Shown: piece by piece, positions 50,730 through 59,695 of the stretch
Numbering within the stretch: position 1 is the first letter of the stretch
Layout: every line of letters starts with the position of its first letter
Source: Theionarchaea archaeon
Lineage (GTDB): Archaea; Methanobacteriota_B; Thermococci; Methanofastidiosales; SZ-28-30
NCBI GenBank assembly: GCA_018992685.1
Contig: JACVGT010000002.1
Location: forward strand, 1 to 64,000
Direction of reading: 5' to 3'
DNA: 64,000 bases
Position numbers and translations under genes: made by a program
Notes under the pieces: model-generated
Told to the model about the DNA's origin: nothing
What the model saw: only the letters and a program-made list of their open reading frames with translations
Database searches by the model: none

Positions 50730-52247
50730 ATGGAATCATGGGTTATTGTATTGCTCGGTCTTTTTGCTTACATCCTGGTGGCAGTCTACATCGGGCTCAG
50801 AGGCTATAAGACCACGAAGCACACGCTGGAAGACTACTTCCTGGGTGGTAGAGGAATTGGCGTCATTCTGCTGTTCTTCACCATGTACGCCACGTACCAG
50901 AGTGCCTACATGTATATTGGTGTGACTGGATTCACGTATACGCATGGTATTGGTATCTGGTACTCGAATGTGGCCAACCTGATGTGGGGATTCCTGTTCC
51001 TCTTGATTGCCATCCCAATGTGGAAGCTGGGAAAGAACTTTGGCTACGTGACGCAGGCTGATTTCTTTGCCGACCGATTTGGCTCAGAGATTCTCAGACT
51101 GATCATTGCCTTGTGGATGATTCTGGGATTGACGCCATACATTGGTTCTCAAGTTCTGGCTACTGGAAGGACTCTGAATACCATCTCAGGTGGTGTTCTC
51201 ACTCTTGGCGTGGCTGCTGCCCTTTACATCATTACAGTGATCATCTATACCAGTCTTGGAGGATTGAAAGGTGTGGTGTGGACTGATCTGATTCAGGGTC
51301 TACTCATGCTGATCTTTATCTGGCTGGGAGTCTTTGTACTGGTGGGAAAAGTAGGCGGGTTTGGAGCACTCTTTGAGCAGATCCAGGCTATCAAACCAGA
51401 ACTGCTGACCATCCCGGGTCCAAAAGGACTCTTAACGCCGCGTGCATGGTTCGGGTTCCTGCTGGTGGATGCACTGGGAGGAATCATGTGGATTCAAAAC
51501 TGGATGCGATACTACGTCGGCAAGACCTGGAGAACAATGGCAATGATGTCATTCTTGGTTCCAATCGGGACAACCCTGACATTCCTGCCCGCAATGCTGA
51601 TCGGGCTGTCAGGTGTGATTCTGGAACCCGGACTGGCCTCAGGAGACGCAATCTTCCCCACTCTCATGGTGAATTACCTCCCCGTGTGGGTAGTCATGGG
51701 ATTGATTGTGGGTCTGTTCGCAGCGTCCATGTCTACGGTGGATTCACTGTCACTGGCATTGTCAGCCAGTATATCCAAAGATATCTACGGACTGATCAAA
51801 CCAGGTACTGACGAGGCGAAGTTGGTCAAGATGGGCCGCTTCTTGATTATTGCCGTGCTGGTGGCCGGTGGACTGGTAGGCTATGTTGCTGCTGGAACGT
51901 ACATTGTGGTTCTGTTGACCTTGCTTTCTCTAGGCTTGAGTGCTGTGCTGTTCCCCGTGGCTGTGGCTGGTATCTACTGGAAGGGCGCCAACCGGTATGG
52001 AGCTATTGCAGGTATTCTCGTTGGTGCTGCAGTGGGTGTCAAGACCCTGCTCATTGGACCTGAGTTCTGGCTGGGTGTATACGGTGGATTGTGGGCTGTA
52101 CTAGCCTGTGCTGTTGCACTGATAGTTGTCAGTCTCGTTACACCACACAGTGAGAAGGAGAAGAGAGCAGAGAGTAGGATTTCTGAGGCCCTGGCCTCTC
52201 CCGTCATAACCATGATGGACGTCTCAAAGGACTACAGTGCGAAGTAG
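50730..52247 (+). CDS. Sodium:solute symporter (SSS/SLC5 family)
   Basis: Sodium- or proton-coupled importer with about 13 membrane helices and 505 residues. Family signatures: EDYFLGGRGIGVILLFFTMYAT near the N terminus (sodium-binding TM1 region), YTSLGGLKGVVWTDLIQG, and FAASMSTVDSLSLALSASISKDIY (the TM8 SMSTxDS motif that binds sodium). Substrate cannot be read; relatives move pantothenate, proline, acetate or other organic acids. Its neighbours are amino-acid and diacid enzymes, which suggests an amino-acid-like or dicarboxylate substrate. A T-rich tract follows the stop. Confidence 0.92.
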   Translation: MESWVIVLLGLFAYILVAVYIGLRGYKTTKHTLEDYFLGGRGIGVILLFFTMYATYQSAYMYIGVTGFTYTHGIGIWYSNVANLMWGFLFLLIAIPMWKLGKNFGYVTQADFFADRFGSEILRLIIALWMILGLTPYIGSQVLATGRTLNTISGGVLTLGVAAALYIITVIIYTSLGGLKGVVWTDLIQGLLMLIFIWLGVFVLVGKVGGFGALFEQIQAIKPELLTIPGPKGLLTPRAWFGFLLVDALGGIMWIQNWMRYYVGKTWRTMAMMSFLVPIGTTLTFLPAMLIGLSGVILEPGLASGDAIFPTLMVNYLPVWVVMGLIVGLFAASMSTVDSLSLALSASISKDIYGLIKPGTDEAKLVKMGRFLIIAVLVAGGLVGYVAAGTYIVVLLTLLSLGLSAVLFPVAVAGIYWKGANRYGAIAGILVGAAVGVKTLLIGPEFWLGVYGGLWAVLACAVALIVVSLVTPHSEKEKRAESRISEALASPVITMMDVSKDYSAK

Positions 52248-52267
52248 GACTCAGAATCTCTATCCAT

Positions 52268-52287
52268 ATTTTTTTATTTTTTTGTTT
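52268..52287 (+). terminator. T-rich terminator after the symporter gene
   Basis: ATATTTTTTTATTTTTTTGT lies 20 bases past the stop, with two T7 runs, a typical archaeal intrinsic terminator. Confidence 0.6.
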
Positions 52288-52309
52288 CTTACTATAAAAG
52301 GTGATTTCA

Positions 52310-52789
52310 ATGCAGAGAGAATTGTTTGACACGCTGTGCTTGTATGGACTGTCTGTTGGATATCCCAGAAGCTGGAAAATAATCATAGACTCACGGCAGG
52401 TGACCTTCAAGGAGGGTAAGGTCAACGCACTGGGCAATGACATTCTCATGGGGGTTTTGTGGGAAAAAGTGGAGAAAGCCATAACCCTGGAAGAATATGA
52501 AGAACGGGTATTGACCAATCTGAAGAAAAAAGACAAGAAATTCAAGCTTATCAGGAAAGAGGTTGACGAGGTCTCTGGACACCGAGCGTTCAAGGAGACC
52601 ATGGAAACCAGAGGGCGTTCCGGGTTCATCGGGCTACAGAAGGGAGCAGTTGAACACAACCACTGTATCTTCTTTTGTGAATATCACAGGCGATTTGTCA
52701 CCGTGTATGTGTCTCTGGTGCCCTCCTTGAGGACGGAGTATCAGTTTGTGATTGATGAGATATTCGATTCAATCACATGCATTCACTGA
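52310..52789 (+). CDS. PsbP/Mog1-fold-like small protein
   Basis: A 159-residue soluble protein from the ATG preceded by GGTGATTTCA. The pattern SVGYPRSWKIIIDSRQVTF, a central NLKKKDKKFKLIRKEVDEVSGHRAF and a final EYHRRFVTVYVSLVPS then EYQFVIDEIFDSITC resembles the Mog1/PsbP-like fold seen in many small archaeal and bacterial proteins. No catalytic residues are evident. It sits between the symporter and the M29-like gene on the same strand; role unknown. Confidence 0.6.
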   Translation: MQRELFDTLCLYGLSVGYPRSWKIIIDSRQVTFKEGKVNALGNDILMGVLWEKVEKAITLEEYEERVLTNLKKKDKKFKLIRKEVDEVSGHRAFKETMETRGRSGFIGLQKGAVEHNHCIFFCEYHRRFVTVYVSLVPSLRTEYQFVIDEIFDSITCIH

Positions 52790-52915
52790 CCGATGGAAAC
52801 CCTGTGATCCGAATACACGGAAAAGGAACCTCAGAACGTCTATTCACGAATCGGAACAGGAAAAAGAAAGGAGAGGAAAGAAAATCTGTGCCCAAGGTCG
52901 AGAGGAGGTAAGAAG

Positions 52916-53890
52916 ATGGATAGCGAAATAATACAGATGATGGTGGGAGCCAAGAAAGTGATCAAGGAATGTGCCCAGACGAAGCCAGGCGAGAAGGTTC
53001 TGATAGTGACAGATACAGAGATTGAACTCAGCATATCGACTGCACTGGCTGCAGCTGCTTACTATGAAGATGCTGAACCCTTGATCGCTGTCATGACTCC
53101 TCGAAAAGGACACGCTGAAGAGCCCCCAGCACATGTCAGGGAGGCCATGCTGGCTTCTGATGTGATCGTCACCCCCACATCCAAAACACTGTTCCATACG
53201 AAAGCCACCAGGGATTCCTGTGCCAAAGGTGCACGTGTTCTCTCCATGACGGGTGCCCTCCCCCGCACTCTCATGCGGGGAGCAATTACTGCCAACTTTG
53301 AGGAGATAGAACCCATCTGCAGGAAACTGGCTGATCGGCTAACCGAGGCAGAAAAGATACATCTGACCACACCAGGGGGAACAGACATCACATCCTCCCT
53401 AAAGGGGAGAGTAGGACAGTTCGAGCCTGGTATTGCCAGGAACAAAGGTGATCTTGTGGGAGTGCCCGATATTGAGGCAAATATCTCTCCTGTGGAAGAC
53501 ACCTCCCAGGGGGTCTTCGTAATAGATGTGACAGCCACCGACTTCGGGTTTGTGGACGCACCCATCAGAATTGAAGTGAAAAATGGAAAGGCAGTTAAAA
53601 TTGAAGGTGGTGTCATAGCAGAGCGCCTGAAGAACTTGCTGGAGAGTGCACATGATCCCAACCAGTACTTTGTCGCAGAGTATGGACTTGGACTGAATCC
53701 AAAAGCAGAGCTGCAGGGGCGCATTATTGAGGATGAATCTGCTCTCGGTACAGCACACATTGCCCTTGGTGACAACATCACCCTTGGTGGACAGAATAGG
53801 GCACCGTTTCACATTGACCTCATTATGAAAGATCCCACAGTAGAGCTGGATGGCAAGGTCGTCATTGACCGGGACAAGGTCATGGTGTAG
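52916..53890 (+). CDS. M29 aminopeptidase/NicX-like metalloenzyme
   Basis: A 324-residue protein of the group that includes thermophilic M29 aminopeptidases and 2,5-dihydroxypyridine 5,6-dioxygenase (NicX). Visible signatures are the Rossmann-like KVLIVTDTEIELS, ALASDVIVTPTSKTLFHTKATR, the GTDITSSLKGR segment and the C-terminal metal-binding block FVAEYGLGLNPKAE, IALGDNITLGGQN, HIDLIMKDPTVELDGK. The length suits NicX-like members better than full M29 aminopeptidases (about 410 residues). Its stop is eight bases before a maleate-isomerase-like gene; in nicotinate degradation NicX and maleate isomerase act in one pathway, but other steps of that pathway are absent here. GAGGTAAGAAG precedes the ATG. 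Confidence 0.72.
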   Translation: MDSEIIQMMVGAKKVIKECAQTKPGEKVLIVTDTEIELSISTALAAAAYYEDAEPLIAVMTPRKGHAEEPPAHVREAMLASDVIVTPTSKTLFHTKATRDSCAKGARVLSMTGALPRTLMRGAITANFEEIEPICRKLADRLTEAEKIHLTTPGGTDITSSLKGRVGQFEPGIARNKGDLVGVPDIEANISPVEDTSQGVFVIDVTATDFGFVDAPIRIEVKNGKAVKIEGGVIAERLKNLLESAHDPNQYFVAEYGLGLNPKAELQGRIIEDESALGTAHIALGDNITLGGQNRAPFHIDLIMKDPTVELDGKVVIDRDKVMV

Positions 53891-53898
53891 GTGGATAC

Positions 53899-54615
53899 AT
53901 GTATGGCTGGCGGTGCAGAATAGGGCTGATCATACCTTCAGATAACACAGTCATGGAGAGTGAATTCAACAAGCTGTTCAGAGACATACCTGGTGTGAGT
54001 GTCCACGCAACCCGTGTCTTTCTGGAAGAACTCACTGTGGAAACATTGTTGCAGATGAAAGAGGGGTTGAAGAGAGCATGCGAAGAGCTCAAGAGTGCAG
54101 AGATGGATGTCCTTGCCTATGGTTGCACCAGTGGCAGCTTTGTTAAGGGATTGCATTTTGACCAGGAGATCATCCAGGAAATCGAAGAAGAGACCCAGAT
54201 AACTGCCACCACCACCTCCACAGCAGTTATTGAGGCATTGAGGAAGCTCAAGGTCAACAAGATCGCTCTGGGAACTCCCTATTCTGACGAAATCAACGAG
54301 AAGGCAATCCACTTCTTTGAAGGAAACAACATTGAAGTGACCAATTCTCGAGGGCTGAATGTTGTGCCTGACGTTGATGTTGGAAAGCAGGAACCCTACA
54401 TTGCATACAACCTGGGAATCAAAGTGAATACAGAGGATTGCGACTGCGTTTTCCTGAGCTGTACTGATTTCAGGACGGTTGAGATTATAGACCTTCTGGA
54501 AACCCGATTGAAAAAACCTGTCATCAGTTCAAACCAGGCCACCTTATGGCACTGTATTGCTCTGAAGAACCTGGGGATGACTCTCCCCGGGTATGGGACG
54601 CTTTTGGCAGGGTGA
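53899..54615 (+). CDS. Maleate isomerase/Asp-Glu racemase superfamily enzyme
   Basis: A 238-residue cofactor-independent isomerase. The two catalytic cysteines are in LAYGCTSGSFVKG and FLSCTDFRTVEII. The N-terminal CRIGLIIPSDNTVMESEF, with conserved Asn, and the TTTSTAVIEALRKL segment are typical of maleate cis-trans isomerase and arylmalonate decarboxylase-like enzymes rather than true glutamate racemases. It is part of a closely spaced run from the NicX-like gene to dapF. Substrate might be maleate, a related diacid or an amino acid. Confidence 0.82.
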   Translation: MYGWRCRIGLIIPSDNTVMESEFNKLFRDIPGVSVHATRVFLEELTVETLLQMKEGLKRACEELKSAEMDVLAYGCTSGSFVKGLHFDQEIIQEIEEETQITATTTSTAVIEALRKLKVNKIALGTPYSDEINEKAIHFFEGNNIEVTNSRGLNVVPDVDVGKQEPYIAYNLGIKVNTEDCDCVFLSCTDFRTVEIIDLLETRLKKPVISSNQATLWHCIALKNLGMTLPGYGTLLAG

Positions 54616-54628
54616 AGAAGGTGTAACA

Positions 54629-55963
54629 ATGTCAGAAGAAATCGAAATTGACGAAGCACGGTTGAACCAATTTGTCCCCGAACCAGGGTACCTGGACGTC
54701 AACCAGAAGGGACACCTTGAGTTTGACGGGGTGGACTGTGTGGATCTCCGGGATCAGTATGGGTCCCCCTTGTATGTCATGAGTGAGAGAAGGATACGAG
54801 AAAACTACCGCAGTCTTGTGAACACCTTCACAGCACTGTACAGCAGGGCGAAGATTGCCTATGCCTACAAGGCAAACCCCATATTGGCAGCTTTGAGAAT
54901 TCTCAATGAAGAAGGTGCTACAGCAGAAGTGATATCCACGGGTGAACTCTTCCTGGCAAAAGTGGTAGGTGTCAGGGGAGACAATATTGTGCTCAATGGG
55001 TGCTACAAGGACAGGAAGGGTATCAGACTGGCCATCAGAATGGGTGCTGTGATTAACGTTGATTCATTTCATGAACTGGACATGGTTGATGAGGAAGCAT
55101 CTCATGTGGGGATACCTGCCAGGATTGGAATCCGCATAAACCCCATAGTCAGAACGGGTACATTGAGTGTCTGGGAGACTGCCTTGGACGAAAGCAAATT
55201 TGGGATCAGGTTGGAAAAGGGGTTGGAAGCCTACAAAAAGGCAAAGAGCTTGAAGAACGTGGAAATTGTTGGAATACACACTCATATTGGATCTCAGATT
55301 GAGAATACCAACCCGTACCGCGTAGCCAGTACTCGGATTATGGATTTTGTGGGAGATCTCAAAGAAAAGCTGGACATTGATCTTGAACTGGTGGATCTAG
55401 GTGGCGGGATTGCTGTCCCCTTCAAGTACATTGACCGTGCTCTCCTGGAGGAGTATGCTCATGCCATACTGGATCCTTTCATCCAGAAAAAGGAAGAGTG
55501 TGGATTGGGAGATTGTGACGTGGTCATTGAGCCGGGAGGGAGTATCATCGGCACCTCCACTATTCTGCTGGTGACTGTGGGAACTGTAAAGAGAGAGGAA
55601 TCAGGCAGGAAGTGGGCCCTGGTGGATGGTGGTGCAAATATCAATCTGCGGGCTACCCAGGGGTGGTATGTGTACCAGTCTGTGTGCTGCAACAAAATGA
55701 GGGAGACAAAAAAAGAGGTTGTCAATGTTGCAGGTCCTCTGTGTTATGCAGGAGACGTTCTGGGATACAACAGGGAGTTGCCCTACCTGGATGAAGGCGA
55801 TGTCCTGGCATTTCTGGATTGCGGAGCATATACCATGGCTATTCTCAATAGGTACAATTCCTATCCCTTCCCTGCAGCTGTCCTCATCACAGACAGTGTA
55901 CCCAGGATTATCAAGAGAAGAGAAGCTCTAGTTGATCTTTTCATGGGAGAGGAACTTATATAG
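54629..55963 (+). CDS. Fold-type III PLP decarboxylase, LysA-like paralogue 1
   Basis: A 444-residue relative of diaminopimelate decarboxylase. PLP Lys81 lies in IAYAYKANPILAAL; the phosphate-binding His-Ile-Gly is in GIHTHIGSQI; the Gly loop is LVDLGGGIAV; EPGGSII and CYAGDVLG (the active-site Cys of the neighbouring subunit) follow. An N-terminal extension of about 40 residues, absent from paralogue 2, and the substitution of EPGGSI for the usual EPGR motif suggest a different substrate. The ATG at 54629 follows GGTGTAACA, 13 bases after the preceding stop. Confidence 0.85.
   Translation: MSEEIEIDEARLNQFVPEPGYLDVNQKGHLEFDGVDCVDLRDQYGSPLYVMSERRIRENYRSLVNTFTALYSRAKIAYAYKANPILAALRILNEEGATAEVISTGELFLAKVVGVRGDNIVLNGCYKDRKGIRLAIRMGAVINVDSFHELDMVDEEASHVGIPARIGIRINPIVRTGTLSVWETALDESKFGIRLEKGLEAYKKAKSLKNVEIVGIHTHIGSQIENTNPYRVASTRIMDFVGDLKEKLDIDLELVDLGGGIAVPFKYIDRALLEEYAHAILDPFIQKKEECGLGDCDVVIEPGGSIIGTSTILLVTVGTVKREESGRKWALVDGGANINLRATQGWYVYQSVCCNKMRETKKEVVNVAGPLCYAGDVLGYNRELPYLDEGDVLAFLDCGAYTMAILNRYNSYPFPAAVLITDSVPRIIKRREALVDLFMGEELI
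55954..55963 (+). promoter_or_regulatory. Internal TATA box for lysA paralogue 2
   Basis: ACTTATATAG overlaps the end of paralogue 1 and predicts transcription from about 55985, eight bases before the ATG at 55993. The downstream genes may therefore be expressed independently. Confidence 0.5.
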
Positions 55964-55992
55964 TTCTTCTTTCTATTATATTGTGTGATAGT

Positions 55993-57216
55993 ATGGATTT
56001 TCGCCAATTGACTGAGATCAGGACAACATATGGAACTCCGACCTATGTGTATGACAAGCAGGTCATGGTCACGCAGTATCAGACCCTGGCTCAGAGCATT
56101 CACTATACTCCTCTCAAAATATATTATGCCTGTAAAGCTAACACCAATTGCGTTATACTGAGAATATTTAAGGAGTTAGGGTGTGGGGTGGACTGTGTCT
56201 CACCTGGCGAAGTCTTTCTTGCTTTGAAAGCAGGATTCGATTCTTCTGACATTTTATTTACAGGCAACAATCTCACAAATTCTGAAATGAAGTATGCTGT
56301 TTCTCATGATGTTTTGATGACTGCAGATTCTTTGTCTCAATTGGAGCTGTATGGGCAGATAAACCCGGAATCTGACGTTTGTGTCAGGATCAATCCCAAC
56401 CTGGGGGCAGGGCACCACAAACACGTCATTACGGGAGGGCTTCAGAGTAAATTCGGCATATACCAGGCTGATGTTCCTTACATCAGGTCGCTTCTACATA
56501 AGTATAACCTCCATTTGAAAGGCGTCCACATGCATATTGGCTCGGGGATTCTAGAGCCCGGACTGCTTCTCAAGGGCGTGAGTTCTCTCTTGGACGTGGC
56601 CAGTGAGTTCCCGGACCTGGAATTTGTAGACATTGGAGGGGGACTTGGGGTCCCATACGAGCCAGAGGAAGCACCCATGGATGTGCAGAAATTTGGCGAG
56701 CTGCTCACAGACATGATAACCCAGTGGGTTGAGCAGCATCACCAGATTGCCCTGGCCTTGGAACCAGGACGATTTCTGGTGGCAGAATCTGGCATTCTTC
56801 TAACTACGGTGACTGCAGTCAAAGAGAATCCCAAGTACACCTTTGTGGGTGTGGACACAGGGTTCAACCATTTCATGAGGCCTGCCCTGTATAATGCGTA
56901 CCATGAAATCGTCAAAGTGGAGCCTTCAGAATCCAGAGGAGGACTTCAGGAACGTGTTGACGTCACGGTGTGTGGTGACATCTGTGAGAGTGCAGACATA
57001 TTTGCCAGAAACAGAGCCCTCCCACCACTCAAAGAGGGTGATCTTCTGGCTATTTTGGATACGGGAGCATATGGATTCAGTATGGCATCAGAGTATAATT
57101 CCAGACCGCTCCCTGCAGAAGTCCTGGTTGATAAAACAACTGTTACCGAGATCAGAAAGAGAGGAACGTTCCAGGACTTGTTACGCAATCAATGTGAGGT
57201 AGATACCAATGGATAA
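55993..57216 (+). CDS. lysA: Diaminopimelate decarboxylase-like enzyme, paralogue 2
   Basis: Predicted PLP enzyme converting meso-diaminopimelate to lysine, 407 residues, a normal LysA length. PLP Lys48 in YYACKANTNC, GVHMHIGSGI, the Gly loop FVDIGGGLGVPY, the canonical ALEPGRFLVAESG, CGDICESAD with the catalytic Cys, and the C-terminal TGAYGFSMASEYNSRPLPAEVLV all fit LysA more closely than paralogue 1. I use the ATG at 55993 rather than the TTG four codons upstream. The gene overlaps the class V aminotransferase start by eight bases and is followed by dapF, supporting diaminopimelate chemistry. Confidence 0.88.
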   Translation: MDFRQLTEIRTTYGTPTYVYDKQVMVTQYQTLAQSIHYTPLKIYYACKANTNCVILRIFKELGCGVDCVSPGEVFLALKAGFDSSDILFTGNNLTNSEMKYAVSHDVLMTADSLSQLELYGQINPESDVCVRINPNLGAGHHKHVITGGLQSKFGIYQADVPYIRSLLHKYNLHLKGVHMHIGSGILEPGLLLKGVSSLLDVASEFPDLEFVDIGGGLGVPYEPEEAPMDVQKFGELLTDMITQWVEQHHQIALALEPGRFLVAESGILLTTVTAVKENPKYTFVGVDTGFNHFMRPALYNAYHEIVKVEPSESRGGLQERVDVTVCGDICESADIFARNRALPPLKEGDLLAILDTGAYGFSMASEYNSRPLPAEVLVDKTTVTEIRKRGTFQDLLRNQCEVDTNG

Positions 57217-58336
57217 CCAGGAAATTAGGGCCCATTTCGAGCCTGCGGTGAGCAACTGGACATATTTGAACGCCGCAGCGTGCGGGCTTTCCCCGCAATT
57301 CAGTAAGACTGGATGCGATACGTGGTGGGACGATAAACTGACCCATGGATCAGTACATTACCATACATGGGAGGATGACACTCTCGAAATCAAAGCCAAG
57401 TTTGGGACCCTGATCAATGCAGAGAAAGAAGAGATTGCCTGCGTGATGAACACGTCAGAAGGGTTGAACTTTGCCATCAATGGTATGAGGTTCAAAAAGG
57501 GGGACAACGTCGTTGTGAATAAGTACGATTTTCCCTCCAATTTTCTGCCCTGGCTGGCCTTGAAGCAGAAGGGCGTCGAGGTACGGTTGATGGAGGTTAC
57601 GGATAATAGGATCCCCGTGGAACGTATTCAGGAGAAAGTCGATGAGAATACCAGAGCTGTGTCTATCAGCAGCGTTCAATTCAAGAACGGATTCCGCAGT
57701 GACCTGAAAGCACTTGGAGCATTGTGCAAGGAGGTTGATGCATATTTTGTGGTAGATGCTATCCAGTCACTGGGAGCGCTTGAAATGGATGTAAAACGGT
57801 ATGGAATTGACATTCTGTGTACCAGCAGCTACAAATGGTTGCTAGGCCCTGATGGTGTTGGCTTTCTGTACTGCAGCAAGGACATTCTGGATGAGATTTC
57901 CACCACGAATATTGGATGGATGAGTACACCTGATCCATGGAGTTTCCCCACTGAGCTGGAGTTCATGAAAACGGCTCAGAAATTCGAGTCTGGGACATTG
58001 CCCTGGGCCCTCCTGTACAGTATGGACCCTATCCTTGATTTCTTCCTCAAGGTAAAGGTGAAGAATATTACAGAACACGTTTTTGGGCTTCTTGATTACT
58101 TGATTGAGGAGCTGGAAGCCCTGCATGTGGACATTGTTTCATCCCTTCGAGAGAACGAGCGGAGCTGTATCCTGGTCTTTGATGTCAAGGACAGAGAGAA
58201 GCTTGTAGATCTCTATCAGAGCAAAAAGGTGAGAATCAGTCTCAGGGATGGAATACGGGTAGCCCCTCACATCTATAACAATGAGGATGATATTACCCGG
58301 CTTGTATCCATTTTAAAGGAGTTTCTGGGTGGTTAG
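57209..58336 (+). CDS. Class V PLP aminotransferase/cysteine-desulfurase-like enzyme
   Basis: A 375-residue fold-type I PLP enzyme related to isopenicillin-N epimerase, serine-pyruvate aminotransferase and cysteine desulfurases. The PLP Lys lies in CTSSYKWLLGPDGVGFLY; the cofactor Asp is in YFVVDAIQSLGALEMD; TYLNAAACGLSP is the N-terminal substrate-site strand. The C-terminal RISLRDGIRVAPHIYNNEDD is typical of this group. No desulfurase catalytic Cys loop is obvious, so transamination or racemisation is more likely. It overlaps lysA by eight bases and abuts dapF, so all three are probably co-translated. Confidence 0.83.
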   Translation: MDNQEIRAHFEPAVSNWTYLNAAACGLSPQFSKTGCDTWWDDKLTHGSVHYHTWEDDTLEIKAKFGTLINAEKEEIACVMNTSEGLNFAINGMRFKKGDNVVVNKYDFPSNFLPWLALKQKGVEVRLMEVTDNRIPVERIQEKVDENTRAVSISSVQFKNGFRSDLKALGALCKEVDAYFVVDAIQSLGALEMDVKRYGIDILCTSSYKWLLGPDGVGFLYCSKDILDEISTTNIGWMSTPDPWSFPTELEFMKTAQKFESGTLPWALLYSMDPILDFFLKVKVKNITEHVFGLLDYLIEELEALHVDIVSSLRENERSCILVFDVKDREKLVDLYQSKKVRISLRDGIRVAPHIYNNEDDITRLVSILKEFLGG

Positions 58337-59158
58337 ATGAAAATAGAAGGAATTACGTTCTATAAAATGTCTGGTGCAGGAAATGATTTCCTGGTTATTG
58401 ACAATCGAGAAGGCATCATCCCTGAGAAAGAGAAGGGTGACGTTGCCAGAAGAGTGTGCAGGAGACGGCTTTCAGTGGGAGCAGATGGGATTCTTCTGGT
58501 GGAGCTATCACAGATTGCCACCTTCAGAATGAGATATTTCAATGCAGACGGGACTGAAGGGGAAATGTGTGGAAATGGAGCACGATGCATTACCCGATTT
58601 GCTTTTGTGAAAGGGATTGCAGGCGAAGAAATGACAATTGAGAGTATGTCCGGGATACTGGAGGCACGCGTCATGGGTGAGAAGGCCACAATCACGCTGA
58701 ACCCAGTGACAGAAAAGGAACTTGACAGGGAGATTACGGTTGATGGCCAGAAGATACAGTTTGATTACATAGAAGAAGGAACACCCGGACTGCCGCACAG
58801 CGTGATATTCAAAGATGATCTGACTGAGGAGGAAGATATCGAAGAGATTGGCAGAAAAATAAGGTACCACAAAGCCTTTCAGAGGGGAACAAATGCTAAT
58901 TTCTGCAGAGTCCTGGGGAAGGATACAATCCTGAACAGGACCTACGAGAGGGGCGTGGAGAGAGAGACCCTGGCCTGTGGAACTGGGTCTGGAGCTGCTG
59001 CGTGTGCAGTATTCTTGCACGGAATCTGTGGACCTGAAATCGAGGTAAAAACCAAAGGTGGAACTCTCAAGGTCACCATAGGAGATGAAAACCTGCAGAA
59101 GATTTATTTGACTGGAGATGCTCGAATCGTGTATGAGGGGATCTTAAAGGAGGTATGA
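58337..59158 (+). CDS. dapF: Diaminopimelate epimerase
   Basis: Cofactor-independent epimerase interconverting LL- and meso-diaminopimelate, 273 residues. Both catalytic Cys motifs are intact: EMCGNGARC (Cys78) and LACGTGSGAAAC (about Cys217). YKMSGAGNDFLVIDN and RRLSVGADGI are further family signatures. The start codon follows the aminotransferase stop with no gap. With the LysA-like genes this gives the last two steps of the diaminopimelate route to lysine, though the earlier dap genes are not in the window. Confidence 0.93.
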   Translation: MKIEGITFYKMSGAGNDFLVIDNREGIIPEKEKGDVARRVCRRRLSVGADGILLVELSQIATFRMRYFNADGTEGEMCGNGARCITRFAFVKGIAGEEMTIESMSGILEARVMGEKATITLNPVTEKELDREITVDGQKIQFDYIEEGTPGLPHSVIFKDDLTEEEDIEEIGRKIRYHKAFQRGTNANFCRVLGKDTILNRTYERGVERETLACGTGSGAAACAVFLHGICGPEIEVKTKGGTLKVTIGDENLQKIYLTGDARIVYEGILKEV

Positions 59159-59450
59159 TCGGAGCTGGGTTGAACCAGGACGTGGACAGATTGTCTGGTG
59201 CAGAGTCAGGGAATCGGATAAAATTCAGTAGTATTAGTTCTTCCGGAAAAGAGAGACTTCTTTTGATACATTTCTGCAAACGTGGTATATAGACCTTGCA
59301 CTTGGAGAATTTTTTCAAATTTGCCATTTGATTCACTGTATCCCTTCCAGGGATAACCTAAGGTTTCTCTACTCACACAGATCTAAATTGGTGTCATCGA
59401 TCACAGTAATCGGCATATATCCATCGATATGACTTTCACGCTCAGGATAA

Positions 59451-59461
59451 TACTTATATTG
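59451..59461 (+). promoter_or_regulatory. TATA box before the hydrolase remnant
   Basis: TACTTATATTG is centred 27 bases before the ATG at 59483, an intact leaderless-type promoter in front of a truncated gene. Confidence 0.45.
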
Positions 59462-59482
59462 AACAAAACCACCGGGCAATCC

Positions 59483-59695
59483 ATGGCTACAGAATCCAGA
59501 AGAAGATTCACCTTCCCTGTAGGATACCATGAGTTCCACAGAGACCAGGTTTTCAATTTCCAGCTCAATCGCTGGTATTCTCTTGGATATACACGATTCG
59601 AAGATTTGAAAGAGGCGGTTTCCTCCAGAATTCTAGAGTTTAGAAAAGGGCCACGACTGCATAATCTCAGTTTGATTCGAAAGAGAACACTCTAG
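59483..59695 (+). pseudogene. Truncated alpha/beta-hydrolase N terminus
   Basis: Seventy codons whose N-terminal part (FTFPVGYHEFHRDQVFNFQL followed by NRWYSLGYTRFEDLKEA) matches the characteristic start of a family of archaeal alpha/beta hydrolases. After that the frame continues for about 25 unrelated residues and stops. The catalytic domain is missing; I see no continuation in other frames before 60091. The promoter is intact. Most likely a gene broken by deletion or by insertion of the neighbouring helicase module; a functional short peptide is less likely. Confidence 0.55.

Noticed and set aside
53062-53781. 239-codon minus-strand ORF
   Set aside because: Antisense shadow inside the M29/NicX-like gene, no ribosome-binding site or recognisable motif.
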